A stretch of DNA of 61,734 nucleotides from Gemmatimonadota bacterium (GTDB taxonomy: Bacteria > Gemmatimonadota > Gemmatimonadetes > Longimicrobiales > Gaopeijiaceae), in NCBI GenBank assembly GCA_021295835.1, contig JAGWBP010000011.1:2051-63784 (forward strand), given 5' to 3'. Below the pieces are notes generated by a model. That model did not search any database, had not been told where the DNA came from, and was given only the letters and a program-made list of their open reading frames with translations. Of the stretch, positions 46,343 to 54,230 are shown in pieces. The translations under genes were made by a program, and so were the position numbers. Each line of letters begins with the position of its first letter. Position 1 is the stretch's first letter.

Positions 46343-49300
46343 TTGCCGGATCGGATCGCGACCGTCGGCGCAGTTGGCATCTGTGGGCTGCTCGCGGCGC
46401 TCGGGCACGCTCCGGCACCGCTGCACGGACAAAATGCGAAGGCGGAGGAAGGGGTCTACCGGGAGGATCTTTGGGGATCGCTCGAGTGGCGAAGTGTGGG
46501 TCCGGCGCGGGGTGGGCGCTCTATCGCGGTGGCGGGATCGACCCGGCGGCCCTTCGAGTACTACATGGGGACGACGGGTGGCGGCCTCTGGAAGACGACA
46601 GACGGCGGCCTGACGTGGGGTCCGGTGACCGACGGGGAGATCGGGAGCGGCTCGATCGGGGCCGTCGCGGTTTGCGAGGCCGACCCCGACATAGTCTACA
46701 TCGGCACCGGCGAGACGCAGCTCCGGGGCAATGTCCAGCAGGGCGACGGTGCCTACCGGTCGATGGACGCAGGCGAGAGCTGGGAGCACATCGGGCTCGC
46801 CGAGGTGCAGAACATCGCCCGCGTTCGGATCCACCCGGACGACTGCGACGTCGCATGGGCCGCGGCCTTCGGCAAGCACTCCGCGCCGAACCCCGATCGC
46901 GGCATCTACAGGACGACCGACGGCGGAGAGAGCTGGCGGCTCGTTCTTCACCGAAGCCCGCGCGCCGGTGGGGTGGACATCGCCGTCTCGGCGACGGATC
47001 CGGAGGTGGTCTACGCGGCGATCTGGGAGGCGTGGCGGCGTTCGTGGGGCATGTCTTCGGGCGGGGCCGAGAGCGGGCTCTGGAAGTCCGTCGATGGGGG
47101 CGAGAGCTGGGCCGAGATCACCGAGCGAATCGGTCTGGCGGAGGCGCCGGTGGGGAAGGTCGGAGTGGCGGTGTCGCCCGCCAACCCCGAGCGCGTCTGG
47201 GCGATGGTCGAGCACGAGCCCGACGGGGGACTCTGGCGCTCCGACGACGGCGGCGAGACGTGGACGCGGGTCAACGACGAACGCAAGCTCCGGCAGCGGG
47301 CGTTCTACTACACGCGCGTCTACGCCGACCCCTTGGACGAGGATGTCGTCTACGTCCTCAACGTCGCCTTCCACAAGTCCACCGACGGGGGCGAGTCCTT
47401 CGAGACGATCACGGTGCCGCACGGCGACAATCACGACCTCTGGATGGCGGCCGACGATCCGGACCGCATGATCAACGCCAACGACGGCGGCGCCAACGTC
47501 TCCTTCAACGGCGGCGAGAGCTGGACCGACCAGGACTACCCGACGGCGCAGTTCTATCGCGTCGCCACCACGCAGCATCTGCCCTACCACATCTGCGGAG
47601 GGCAGCAGGACAACTCGACTGCGTGCATCCCCGTGCGCGGATGGCGCCACATGACTGCGCGCGGACCGGGCGACCGCACCTGGTACTACGCTGTGGGAGG
47701 GTGCGAGAGCGGGCACATCGCGCCGCATCCCCAGCGGCTGAACATCTTCTACGCCGGCTGCTACGGGGGAACGCTGACCCGTTTCGACATGGCGACCGGC
47801 CGGAGGCGCACGATCAGCGTCTGGCCGGAGAACCCCCTGGGGCAGTCGTCGGAGGAGATGGTGGAGCGGGTCCAGTGGAACTTCCCGATCGTCTTCTCGC
47901 CACACGACCCGGCTGTACTCTACACCTCCTCCCAGAGGGTCTGGAAGACGGTGGACGAGGGCCAGAGCTGGGTGGCGATCAGTCCCGACCTGACCCGCGC
48001 CGACCCCGCCACGATGGGTCCGTCCGGGGGGCCGATCACCAAGGACCAGACCGGCGTTGAGACCTACGCGACCGTCTTCGCCCTGGCCCCCTCGGCGCAC
48101 GACCCGGGGGTGATCTGGGCTGGATCGGATGACGGACTGGTGCACCTCACCCGTGACGGCGGCTCGGAGTGGACGAACGTCACTCCTCCCGACGCTCCCG
48201 ACTTCGTCCGCATCAACACGATCGAGGCTTCGCCCGCCACGCCCGGCAAGGCCTACGTTGCCGGCATCCGCTACCTCGTGGACGACGACCGCGCGCCGTA
48301 CATCTGGAGGACATCGGACTTCGGTGCGACTTGGACCAGGATCGTGGGCGGACTTCCAGAGGACGACTTCATTCGGGCGGTGCGCGAGGACTCTAGACGC
48401 CCCGGACTCCTCTACGCGGCCTCGGAGCGCACCGTGTACCTCTCCTTCGACGACGGCGCGAGGTGGCAGTCGCTGACGCTCAATCTGCCCACTGTACAGG
48501 TCTCGGACCTGGTGGTGGAGGAGCACGATCTGGTGATCGCGACCCATGGGCGCTCCTTCTGGGCGCTGGAGGGGATCGCTCCGCTGCGGCAGATGGGCCC
48601 GGAGGTGGCTGCTTCGCACGCGTGGCTCTTCGATCCGGTCGACCCGATCCTCGGAGTTGATCGCGGGGCTCGCTTCCAGTACTACCTGGCGGAGGACGCC
48701 GAGCGTGTGACGATCGAGGTGCTCGATGATGCGGGCAGCGTGGTGCGGCGCTTCGAGGGGATGCTGGCGGACTCGGCTGCCGAGGACGGGGAAGGGGAGG
48801 GTGACTCGGACGACGGGGACGGGGAGCGGGGGCCGTCCGCTGCCGCGGGTTCGCACTCCTTCGATTGGGACCTAAGGCACGACCCGTGGACCGACTTCGA
48901 AGGACGCGTCATGTGGGCGGCGAGGCCGATGGGCCCGAGGGCGCTGCCGGGGCGCTACAGGGTGCGCATGATTGTGGGCGACGCCGAGCCTCTGGTGGAG
49001 GACTTCGAGCTGAGGCTCGACCCACGGGCGGCGGGTGCCACGGGGGCGAACCTCGAGGAGCGTTTCGAGCTTGCGCTGCGGATTCGGGATCGCGTCTCGG
49101 AGGCGAACGAGGCCCTGATTTGGGTACGCGGGGTCATGGTCGAGATCGACGACCGGGTCGCCGAGATCGGCGCGGAGGGCGAGGATGGCGGCATTGGCAC
49201 GCAGGCGGCGCTCGCGAGACAGGAGCTGGGGGCGATCGAGGCCGCAATCTACCAGGTGAAGAGCCAGAGCAACCAGGATCCGCTCAACTTCCCGATGAAG

Positions 49301-49522
49301 CTCAACAACAGGCTGGCCGCGCTGCTCGGCGTCGTGGAGGGGTCCGAGGCGCGGCCTACTGAGCAGACGTACGCGGTCTTCGAGTGGCTCTCGGGGCTCC
49401 TGGAGAGCCAGCTCGATCGATTGGAGGTGCTGGTTGCGCGCGACCTGGCGACGCTGAACGAACTCTTGGCCGAAGCGGGACTCGAGTCGGTCGGGAGCGG
49501 AGGCGATGGCGATGCGAGGTAG
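46343..49522 (+). CDS. secreted sortilin/BNR-repeat propeller protein
   Basis: This 1,059-residue exported protein starts with TTG and a signal peptide. It has many BNR/Asp-box repeats (TTDGGLTWG, SMDAGESWE, TTDGGESWR, SVDGGESWA, SDDGGETWT), forming one or two ten-bladed sortilin-like propellers to about residue 740. A beta-sandwich and a C-terminal helical region follow. The family is widespread in FCB bacteria; some members are glycoside hydrolases and others have no known function. An acidic insert lies near residues 810-835. It follows the small lipoprotein by 5 bases. Confidence 0.88.
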   Translation: MPDRIATVGAVGICGLLAALGHAPAPLHGQNAKAEEGVYREDLWGSLEWRSVGPARGGRSIAVAGSTRRPFEYYMGTTGGGLWKTTDGGLTWGPVTDGEIGSGSIGAVAVCEADPDIVYIGTGETQLRGNVQQGDGAYRSMDAGESWEHIGLAEVQNIARVRIHPDDCDVAWAAAFGKHSAPNPDRGIYRTTDGGESWRLVLHRSPRAGGVDIAVSATDPEVVYAAIWEAWRRSWGMSSGGAESGLWKSVDGGESWAEITERIGLAEAPVGKVGVAVSPANPERVWAMVEHEPDGGLWRSDDGGETWTRVNDERKLRQRAFYYTRVYADPLDEDVVYVLNVAFHKSTDGGESFETITVPHGDNHDLWMAADDPDRMINANDGGANVSFNGGESWTDQDYPTAQFYRVATTQHLPYHICGGQQDNSTACIPVRGWRHMTARGPGDRTWYYAVGGCESGHIAPHPQRLNIFYAGCYGGTLTRFDMATGRRRTISVWPENPLGQSSEEMVERVQWNFPIVFSPHDPAVLYTSSQRVWKTVDEGQSWVAISPDLTRADPATMGPSGGPITKDQTGVETYATVFALAPSAHDPGVIWAGSDDGLVHLTRDGGSEWTNVTPPDAPDFVRINTIEASPATPGKAYVAGIRYLVDDDRAPYIWRTSDFGATWTRIVGGLPEDDFIRAVREDSRRPGLLYAASERTVYLSFDDGARWQSLTLNLPTVQVSDLVVEEHDLVIATHGRSFWALEGIAPLRQMGPEVAASHAWLFDPVDPILGVDRGARFQYYLAEDAERVTIEVLDDAGSVVRRFEGMLADSAAEDGEGEGDSDDGDGERGPSAAAGSHSFDWDLRHDPWTDFEGRVMWAARPMGPRALPGRYRVRMIVGDAEPLVEDFELRLDPRAAGATGANLEERFELALRIRDRVSEANEALIWVRGVMVEIDDRVAEIGAEGEDGGIGTQAALARQELGAIEAAIYQVKSQSNQDPLNFPMKLNNRLAALLGVVEGSEARPTEQTYAVFEWLSGLLESQLDRLEVLVARDLATLNELLAEAGLESVGSGGDGDAR

Positions 49523-49904
49523 CGGAGCGCTCTGCGCGGGTGTCGCGCTAGTTGCTGCGCTGGGGACCGCAGGGTGCACGATGGTGACGGAGCGGATCAA
49601 CCCCTTCGCGCAGGGGTCGAGCGGCATGATCCGCCTCTACGTCGAGAACAACAACTACAATCAGGCCACCATCTCGGCGCTCGGCAACCTCCGGCGCAGG
49701 ATCGGCATCGTGGGCGGCCACCGCAGCGAGAGCTTCAGGATCGACTGGCCCAACGCCGACGAGCTCCAGCTCGAGATCGACATTCTCGCTGGAGGCAGCT
49801 ACATCACCAACTCGGTGCCGCTCGAGCCGGGGGAGGCCGCGACCCTCTACATCCAGGAGCCGAATAGCCTCTCGACGCTGGTGCGCGGCGGGTCTGGCAA
49901 GTAG
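49506..49904 (+). CDS. small lipoprotein of unknown function
   Basis: The 132-residue product has lipobox ALGTAGC and a compact beta domain (MIRLYVENNNYNQATISALGNLRRRIGIVGGHRSESFRI). The YVENNN and IRV-type strands resemble domains found beside TonB receptors, but I cannot name one. It overlaps the preceding gene by 17 bases. Confidence 0.7.
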   Translation: MAMRGSGALCAGVALVAALGTAGCTMVTERINPFAQGSSGMIRLYVENNNYNQATISALGNLRRRIGIVGGHRSESFRIDWPNADELQLEIDILAGGSYITNSVPLEPGEAATLYIQEPNSLSTLVRGGSGK

Positions 49905-49924
49905 GGGCTGACACCGCGCCGTTT

Positions 49925-50839
49925 CTAACGCCCGCAGGCGGACCGACCCACTTGCTCCAACTGGCGCTCGATGTCGGCCAGGAGCGAGCTCGCTCCGATC
50001 CTGAAGAGGCCAGGGTGCATCCAGGCTTCCCCCAGCTCCTCCCGGACGAGGGCGAGCCAGGAGAGCGCTTCCCGCGCCGTGGCGATCCCGCCAGCGGCCT
50101 TGAGCCCGACCCCGTGGCCCGTGTCGCGATGGTAGTCGCGGATCGCGGCGGCCATGGCGAGCCCGGCAGAGAGCGTCGCCTTCACCTTCTCCTTGCCGGT
50201 CGATGTCTTCACGAAGTCGGCCCCTGCCATCATCGCCACCGTGGCGGCCCGCCGCACGTTGTCCAGAGCCCCGAGCTCCCCGACGCCGAGTATCACCTTC
50301 ATGCAGCGGTCTCCGCACGCTCTCCGAAAGGCGGTGATCTCGTCGTAGAGCGCCTCCCATCGTCCCTCCTGCGCCAGCCCCCGCACGATGACCACATCGA
50401 TCTCGTCCGCGCCCGCCTTCACCGATGCCTCGATCTCGGCGACCCTGGTGGCAAGCGGCGAGAGTCCGGCCGGAAAGCCCGCCGAGACCGTGGCCACGGG
50501 GAGGCGACCGCCGAGAGCCGCGAGTGCCATGGGAACGAACCGATCGTAGACGCACACGGCCGCCGCCGTCACACCCACTCCCTCCGCCCCCAGAGCGACG
50601 AGGAGCTCGCTTCGAAGCGGACGGAGGGCCTTGTCGCAGAGCCGCCGCACCCGTCCCTCGGTGTCATCGTCCGAGAGGGTGGTGAGGTCGATCATCGCCA
50701 CTGCGCGGAGGAGCCAGTCGGCGTTCCCAGCCCGAGTAGCAGCGAGGGTGGCGGCCCGACGGTCGGCGGCGGTCCGGTTGACGCGTGCCCGGCGCACCGC
50801 CTCCAGGTCGAGGGGCGTGCCGGGATTGCGGGTGTCCAT
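49925..50839 (-). CDS. deoC: deoxyribose-phosphate aldolase
   Basis: DeoC splits 2-deoxyribose 5-phosphate into acetaldehyde and glyceraldehyde 3-phosphate in nucleoside catabolism. The Schiff-base lysine is in ADFVKTSTGK, and the partner Lys is in VGLKAAGGIATAREA; EIDVVIVRGL is also typical. I prefer ATG 50839 because GGAGG lies 5 bases upstream, giving 304 residues. The frame also runs to an ATG at 50914 without ribosome-site support. Confidence 0.92.
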   Translation of the reverse strand: MDTRNPGTPLDLEAVRRARVNRTAADRRAATLAATRAGNADWLLRAVAMIDLTTLSDDDTEGRVRRLCDKALRPLRSELLVALGAEGVGVTAAAVCVYDRFVPMALAALGGRLPVATVSAGFPAGLSPLATRVAEIEASVKAGADEIDVVIVRGLAQEGRWEALYDEITAFRRACGDRCMKVILGVGELGALDNVRRAATVAMMAGADFVKTSTGKEKVKATLSAGLAMAAAIRDYHRDTGHGVGLKAAGGIATAREALSWLALVREELGEAWMHPGLFRIGASSLLADIERQLEQVGRSACGR

Positions 50840-50946
50840 GTGCGCCTCCAACCGCCCCTGCAGGGCGGGGAGCACCCGGGTATCGGGCGACAGGTTGTCG
50901 AAGATGCGCAGCATGGGGTGCAGCTACGCTAGTAAAGGGGAGCAAT

Positions 50947-50985
50947 CTGTACTTTACATTATGTAAACTGGAATGTACAGTACGG
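50947..50985 (+). repeat. AT-rich repeat head upstream of tRNA-Sec (copy d)
   Basis: An odd palindrome TTTACAT-T-ATGTAAA (50953-50967) is nested in CTGTAC/GTACAG arms (50947-50952, 50975-50980), and the segment ends ACAGTACGG exactly like copy b. It lacks the GC-rich body. Confidence 0.6.
50953..50981 (+). promoter_or_regulatory. candidate sigma-70 promoter of the tRNA-Sec/tRNA-Pro unit
   Basis: TTTACA (50953-50958) and TACAGT (50976-50981) are 17 bases apart and stand out in GC-rich surroundings, about 85 bases before tRNA-Sec. The same segment is a repeat head, so the match could also be a by-product of the repeat. Confidence 0.45.
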
Positions 50986-51064
50986 ATGCGACGCTTTGCC
51001 AACTCGCGGTCCTCGCGCGAGATTCTCCGCCGAGGCGCGAGCATTGTCTGCCGTGCGGCCTTGG

Positions 51065-51161
51065 GGGGGCGGATCGGGACTGGTGTTCCGTCTGGTCTTC
51101 AAAACCAGTGTGCCCGGCTGAAACCCGGGTGGGTGGGTTCGATTCCCACACGCCCCCGCCA
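51065..51161 (+). tRNA. selC: tRNA-Sec (anticodon TCA)
   Basis: The 97-base gene has a 6-bp D-stem CGGGAC/GTTCCG with a 4-base loop, an anticodon arm CTGGT-CTTCAAA-ACCAG, a long variable arm CCCGG/CCGGG, a T-arm GTGGG-TTCGATT-CCCAC and an 8+5 acceptor/T arrangement. The CCA end is encoded. The eighth acceptor pair is a G-A mismatch. These features together are specific to selenocysteine tRNA. Confidence 0.93.
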
Positions 51162-51206
51162 CTCGGCTGTATCTTCCACCTCATGGAGAGGTCTCACCCT
51201 GCGCGA

Positions 51207-51280
51207 CGGGGCGTGGCGCAGCTCGGTAGCGCGCCTGCTTTGGGAGCAGGAGGTCGCCGGTTCGAATCCGGCCGCCCCGA
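51207..51280 (+). tRNA. tRNA-Pro (anticodon TGG)
   Basis: The 74-base cloverleaf has acceptor CGGGGCG/CGCCCCG, anticodon arm CCTGC-TTTGGGA-GCAGG and T-arm GCCGG-TTCGAAT-CCGGC. CCA is not encoded. It lies 45 bases after tRNA-Sec and 93 bases before aroQ. Confidence 0.95.
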
Positions 51281-51373
51281 CTGGCAGGGAGTTGTTGGCA
51301 TGCCTTGGCGAGCGACGACGATTGTCATGGGTCCCGGCGAACATTGCGCGAGTGGCCCGCGAGGAGAAACACA

Positions 51374-51807
51374 TTGCGGATAGCCGTGGTCCACGGACCC
51401 AACCTCAACCTGCTGGGCGTGCGCGAGCCGGAGCTATACGGCACCGTCACCCTTGCCGAGATCGACGGCCGTATCTCCGCCCTCGCCTCCGAGCTGGGCA
51501 TCGAGGTGGAGGCCTTTCAGTCGAACTTCGAGGGCGCGATTCTGGACTACCTTGCCCGGTCGCGCGACCGGGGCGACGGGGTCCTCGGCACCCCCGCTGG
51601 ACTCGGCCACACGACGGTAGCGCTGCACGACGGCCCTTCGTCGAGGTTCACCTCACCAATCCGGCCGCCAGGGAGGCCTTCCGCAGAAGCTCCCGGATCG
51701 CCCCGGCCGCAGTCGGGACCGTCGCGGGCCTTGGCCTGCAAAGCTATCTTCTAGGGTTGCGCGGGCTGTACCACCATATCCACGAGGGCAATGCCGAGCA
51801 CCGCTGA
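51374..51807 (+). pseudogene. aroQ: type II 3-dehydroquinate dehydratase, frameshifted
   Basis: The enzyme dehydrates 3-dehydroquinate in the shikimate pathway. TTG 51374 has GAGGAG 7 bases upstream, and the N-terminus RIAVVHGPNLNLLGVREPELYG (catalytic Tyr) is intact. After GHTTVALHD the frame breaks at 51632. About 7-8 codons are missing, and coding resumes one frame over as PFVEVHLTNPAAREAF to AGLGLQSYLLGLRGL. The usual Asn of the (I/V)NP substrate loop reads Thr (GVLGTPAGLGHT). Real decay or an assembly deletion are both possible. efp starts 17 bases before its stop. Confidence 0.85.
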
Positions 51808-52357
51808 CTTTCGCAACGGGATGGTGCTGGAGATCGACGGGGAGCTCTGGGCGATCACCTACTTCCAGCACGTCAAGCCCGGCAAGGGCGGCGCATTCGT
51901 GCGCACCAAGCTGAAGAACGTCCTCTCCGGGGCCGTCGTCGACCGCACCTACCGGGCCGGCGAGAGGGTGACGAGCGTCCGCCTGGAGCGCCGTCCGGTC
52001 GACTACTCGTACAGCGACGGCGATCTCTACTACTTCATGGACCAGGAGACGTTCGACCTCATCCCGATCAGCCGCGAGATGCTGGGTGCCTCGCAGCTGA
52101 AGTACCTGAAGGAGAACATGCAGTGCGAGGGCTTGGTGCACGACGGCGATGTGATCAGCGTCGAGCTTCCGGCCTTCGTCGAGCTGGAGGTGGCCGACGC
52201 GGATCCCGGCTTTAGGGGCGACACCGCACAGGGGGCGACGAAGCCGGCGACGCTCGAGACCGGTGCCGTGGTGCAGGTGCCCCTCTTCGTCGAGGTCGGC
52301 AACGTGCTCAGGATCGACCGGCGCGAGGACAAGTACCTGACCCGAGTGAACGCATGA
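51791..52357 (+). CDS. efp: translation elongation factor P
   Basis: EF-P (188 residues) rescues ribosomes stalled at polyproline. The modifiable lysine is in the loop KPGKGGAFVRTKLKN, followed by three beta-barrel domains, ending NVLRIDRREDKYLTRV. No modification enzyme is nearby. The accB start overlaps its stop (ATGA). Confidence 0.95.
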   Translation: MPSTADFRNGMVLEIDGELWAITYFQHVKPGKGGAFVRTKLKNVLSGAVVDRTYRAGERVTSVRLERRPVDYSYSDGDLYYFMDQETFDLIPISREMLGASQLKYLKENMQCEGLVHDGDVISVELPAFVELEVADADPGFRGDTAQGATKPATLETGAVVQVPLFVEVGNVLRIDRREDKYLTRVNA

Positions 52358-52842
52358 TCGAAATCGGATTCCTGGAGTCGCTGATCCGCATGCTGGACGA
52401 CTCCTCCCTGGACACGCTCGAGATCAGGCGCGGCGGAACGCGCCTGCGTCTCTCGAAGTCGCCCGACGGCATGGCCGCTGCACACCCGGTGGCCCATATC
52501 CCGGCCGCACCCGCCGCCGCAGTCGTCCCGGCGTCGGCTGCCGCAGAGTCAACGGCTACGCCCGCAGCTCCGAAGGCCGCGGCGCCCGCCGCCTCCGCGA
52601 GCGCCATCGAGGTGACGTCGCCGATGGTGGGGACCTTCTACCGGGCACCGTCGCCCGAGGCGGACCCCTACGTCGAGGTGGGGAGCGAGGTGGCGGTCGG
52701 TGACGTGCTCTGCGTGATCGAGGCGATGAAGCTGATGAACGAGCTCGAGTGCGAGGGCGCCGGGCGGATCGTCGAGATCTGCGTCGACAACGCCGAGCCG
52801 GTGGAGTTCGGGCAGCTCCTCTTCCGCCTCGAGCCCTCCTGA
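52354..52842 (+). CDS. accB: acetyl-CoA carboxylase biotin carboxyl carrier protein
   Basis: This 162-residue carrier holds biotin for malonyl-CoA synthesis. The biotinylated Lys is in VIEAMKLMNEL; the MVGTFYRAPSPEADPYV entry strand and an Ala/Pro-rich linker (residues ~48-88) are typical. It is coupled to efp, and accC follows 34 bases later. Confidence 0.95.
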   Translation: MIEIGFLESLIRMLDDSSLDTLEIRRGGTRLRLSKSPDGMAAAHPVAHIPAAPAAAVVPASAAAESTATPAAPKAAAPAASASAIEVTSPMVGTFYRAPSPEADPYVEVGSEVAVGDVLCVIEAMKLMNELECEGAGRIVEICVDNAEPVEFGQLLFRLEPS

Positions 52843-52876
52843 CGGTCGTGGGGTCGAGCGGCGCTGGGCAGGTGGA

Positions 52877-54217
52877 GTGTTCTCGAAGCTGCTGATCGCC
52901 AATCGCGGCGAGATCGCGCTCCGCATCGTCCGCGCATGCCGCGAGCTCGATATCGCGACCGTCGCGGTGCACTCGGAGGCCGACCAGGAGTCGCTGCATG
53001 TGCGCTTCGCCGACGAGGCGGTGTGCATCGGCCCGCCGCAGTCGTCGGACTCCTACCTGAAGGTCGCGCGCATCGTCGCCGCAGCGGAGGTGACGGGTGC
53101 CGAGGCGGTGCACCCAGGCTACGGATTCCTCGCCGAGAGCGCCGAGTTCGCCGAGATCTGCCACCGCTCGAAGCTGGTCTTCGTCGGTCCCACGCCGCAG
53201 CAGATCCTGACTATGGGCGACAAGGCGATGGCGCGCGAGACGGTGCGCCGCGCTGGAGTTCCGGTGGTGCCTGGATCGGATGGGATCGTCGAGGACGCGG
53301 ACGAGGCCACCGCCCAGGCCCGCGAGATCGGCTTTCCGGTCATGATCAAGGCGGCGGCTGGCGGGGGAGGCAAGGGGATGCGGATCGCCACCGACCCCGA
53401 GTCCTTTTCGCGCCACTTCCGAGCGGCCCAGGCCGAGGCCGAGGCGGCCTTTGGCGCGGGCGGGTGCTACCTCGAGCGCTGCATCGTCCGCCCTCGCCAC
53501 ATCGAATTCCAGGTGTTCGGCGACAGCCACGGTCGCGTGGTGCACCTGGGCGAGCGCGACTGCTCGATCCAGCGCCGCCACCAGAAGCTCGTCGAGGAGG
53601 CGCCGTCGCCGGCCCTCTCTCCGGAGCTGCGCGAGCGCATGGGCGAGGCGGCCGTCGGGGCGGCGGAGGCGATCGACTATCTGGGCTCGGGAACCGTCGA
53701 GTTCCTTCTCGACCAATCGGGCGACTTCTTCTTCATCGAGATGAACACGCGCATCCAGGTAGAGCACACGGTGACCGAGGCGGTGACCGGTCTGGACCTC
53801 GTCAAGGAGCAGATCCGGGTGGCGGCGGGGGAGCCGCTCTCCTTCCCCCCGGATCCGTCCGCCTTCCACGGCCACGCGATCGAGTTCCGGATCAACGCCG
53901 AGGACCCCGACCGCAACTTCGCTCCGGCCCCTGGACGGATCGCGGCCTTCCATCAGCCGGGTGGCCCGGGAGTGCGAGTCGACACACACGTCTACTCGGG
54001 GTACAGGGTGCCGCCCTTCTACGACTCACTCATCGGCAAGCTGATCGTCTGGGGGAACACGCGCGAGGAGGCGGTGGCGCGCGGTCGCGAGGCGCTCGAT
54101 TCCTTCGTCGTCGAGGGTATCCCGACCACGATCGGCTACCTCTCGCGGATCACTCGGAACGCCGACTTCAGGGCCGGGAGGGTCGACACCGGCTTCGTGG
54201 ACAGCTTCGGCGGCTAG
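52877..54217 (+). CDS. accC: acetyl-CoA carboxylase biotin carboxylase subunit
   Basis: AccC (446 residues) carboxylates biotin on AccB using ATP and bicarbonate. It has FSKLLIANRGEIALRI, the Gly-rich ATP loop KAAAGGGGKGMRIA, the HIEFQVFGD stretch and the catalytic EMNTRIQVEHTVTE. It starts with GTG. The carboxyltransferase genes accA/accD are not in the window. Confidence 0.96.
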   Translation: MFSKLLIANRGEIALRIVRACRELDIATVAVHSEADQESLHVRFADEAVCIGPPQSSDSYLKVARIVAAAEVTGAEAVHPGYGFLAESAEFAEICHRSKLVFVGPTPQQILTMGDKAMARETVRRAGVPVVPGSDGIVEDADEATAQAREIGFPVMIKAAAGGGGKGMRIATDPESFSRHFRAAQAEAEAAFGAGGCYLERCIVRPRHIEFQVFGDSHGRVVHLGERDCSIQRRHQKLVEEAPSPALSPELRERMGEAAVGAAEAIDYLGSGTVEFLLDQSGDFFFIEMNTRIQVEHTVTEAVTGLDLVKEQIRVAAGEPLSFPPDPSAFHGHAIEFRINAEDPDRNFAPAPGRIAAFHQPGGPGVRVDTHVYSGYRVPPFYDSLIGKLIVWGNTREEAVARGREALDSFVVEGIPTTIGYLSRITRNADFRAGRVDTGFVDSFGG

Positions 54218-54230
54218 TCGGGGGCTGACG

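Noticed and set aside
15388..50985. All AT-rich repeat heads read as sigma-70 promoters
   Set aside because: Copies a and d have hexamers 17 bases apart, but copy c lacks a -35, and copies a and b would drive antisense or convergent transcription. Only copy d is placed sensibly, so only that one is listed as a promoter.
840..51634. UGA recoding as an explanation for the broken genes, given tRNA-Sec
   Set aside because: The broken genes change frame rather than meeting an in-frame TGA at the break, so selenocysteine readthrough would not repair them.
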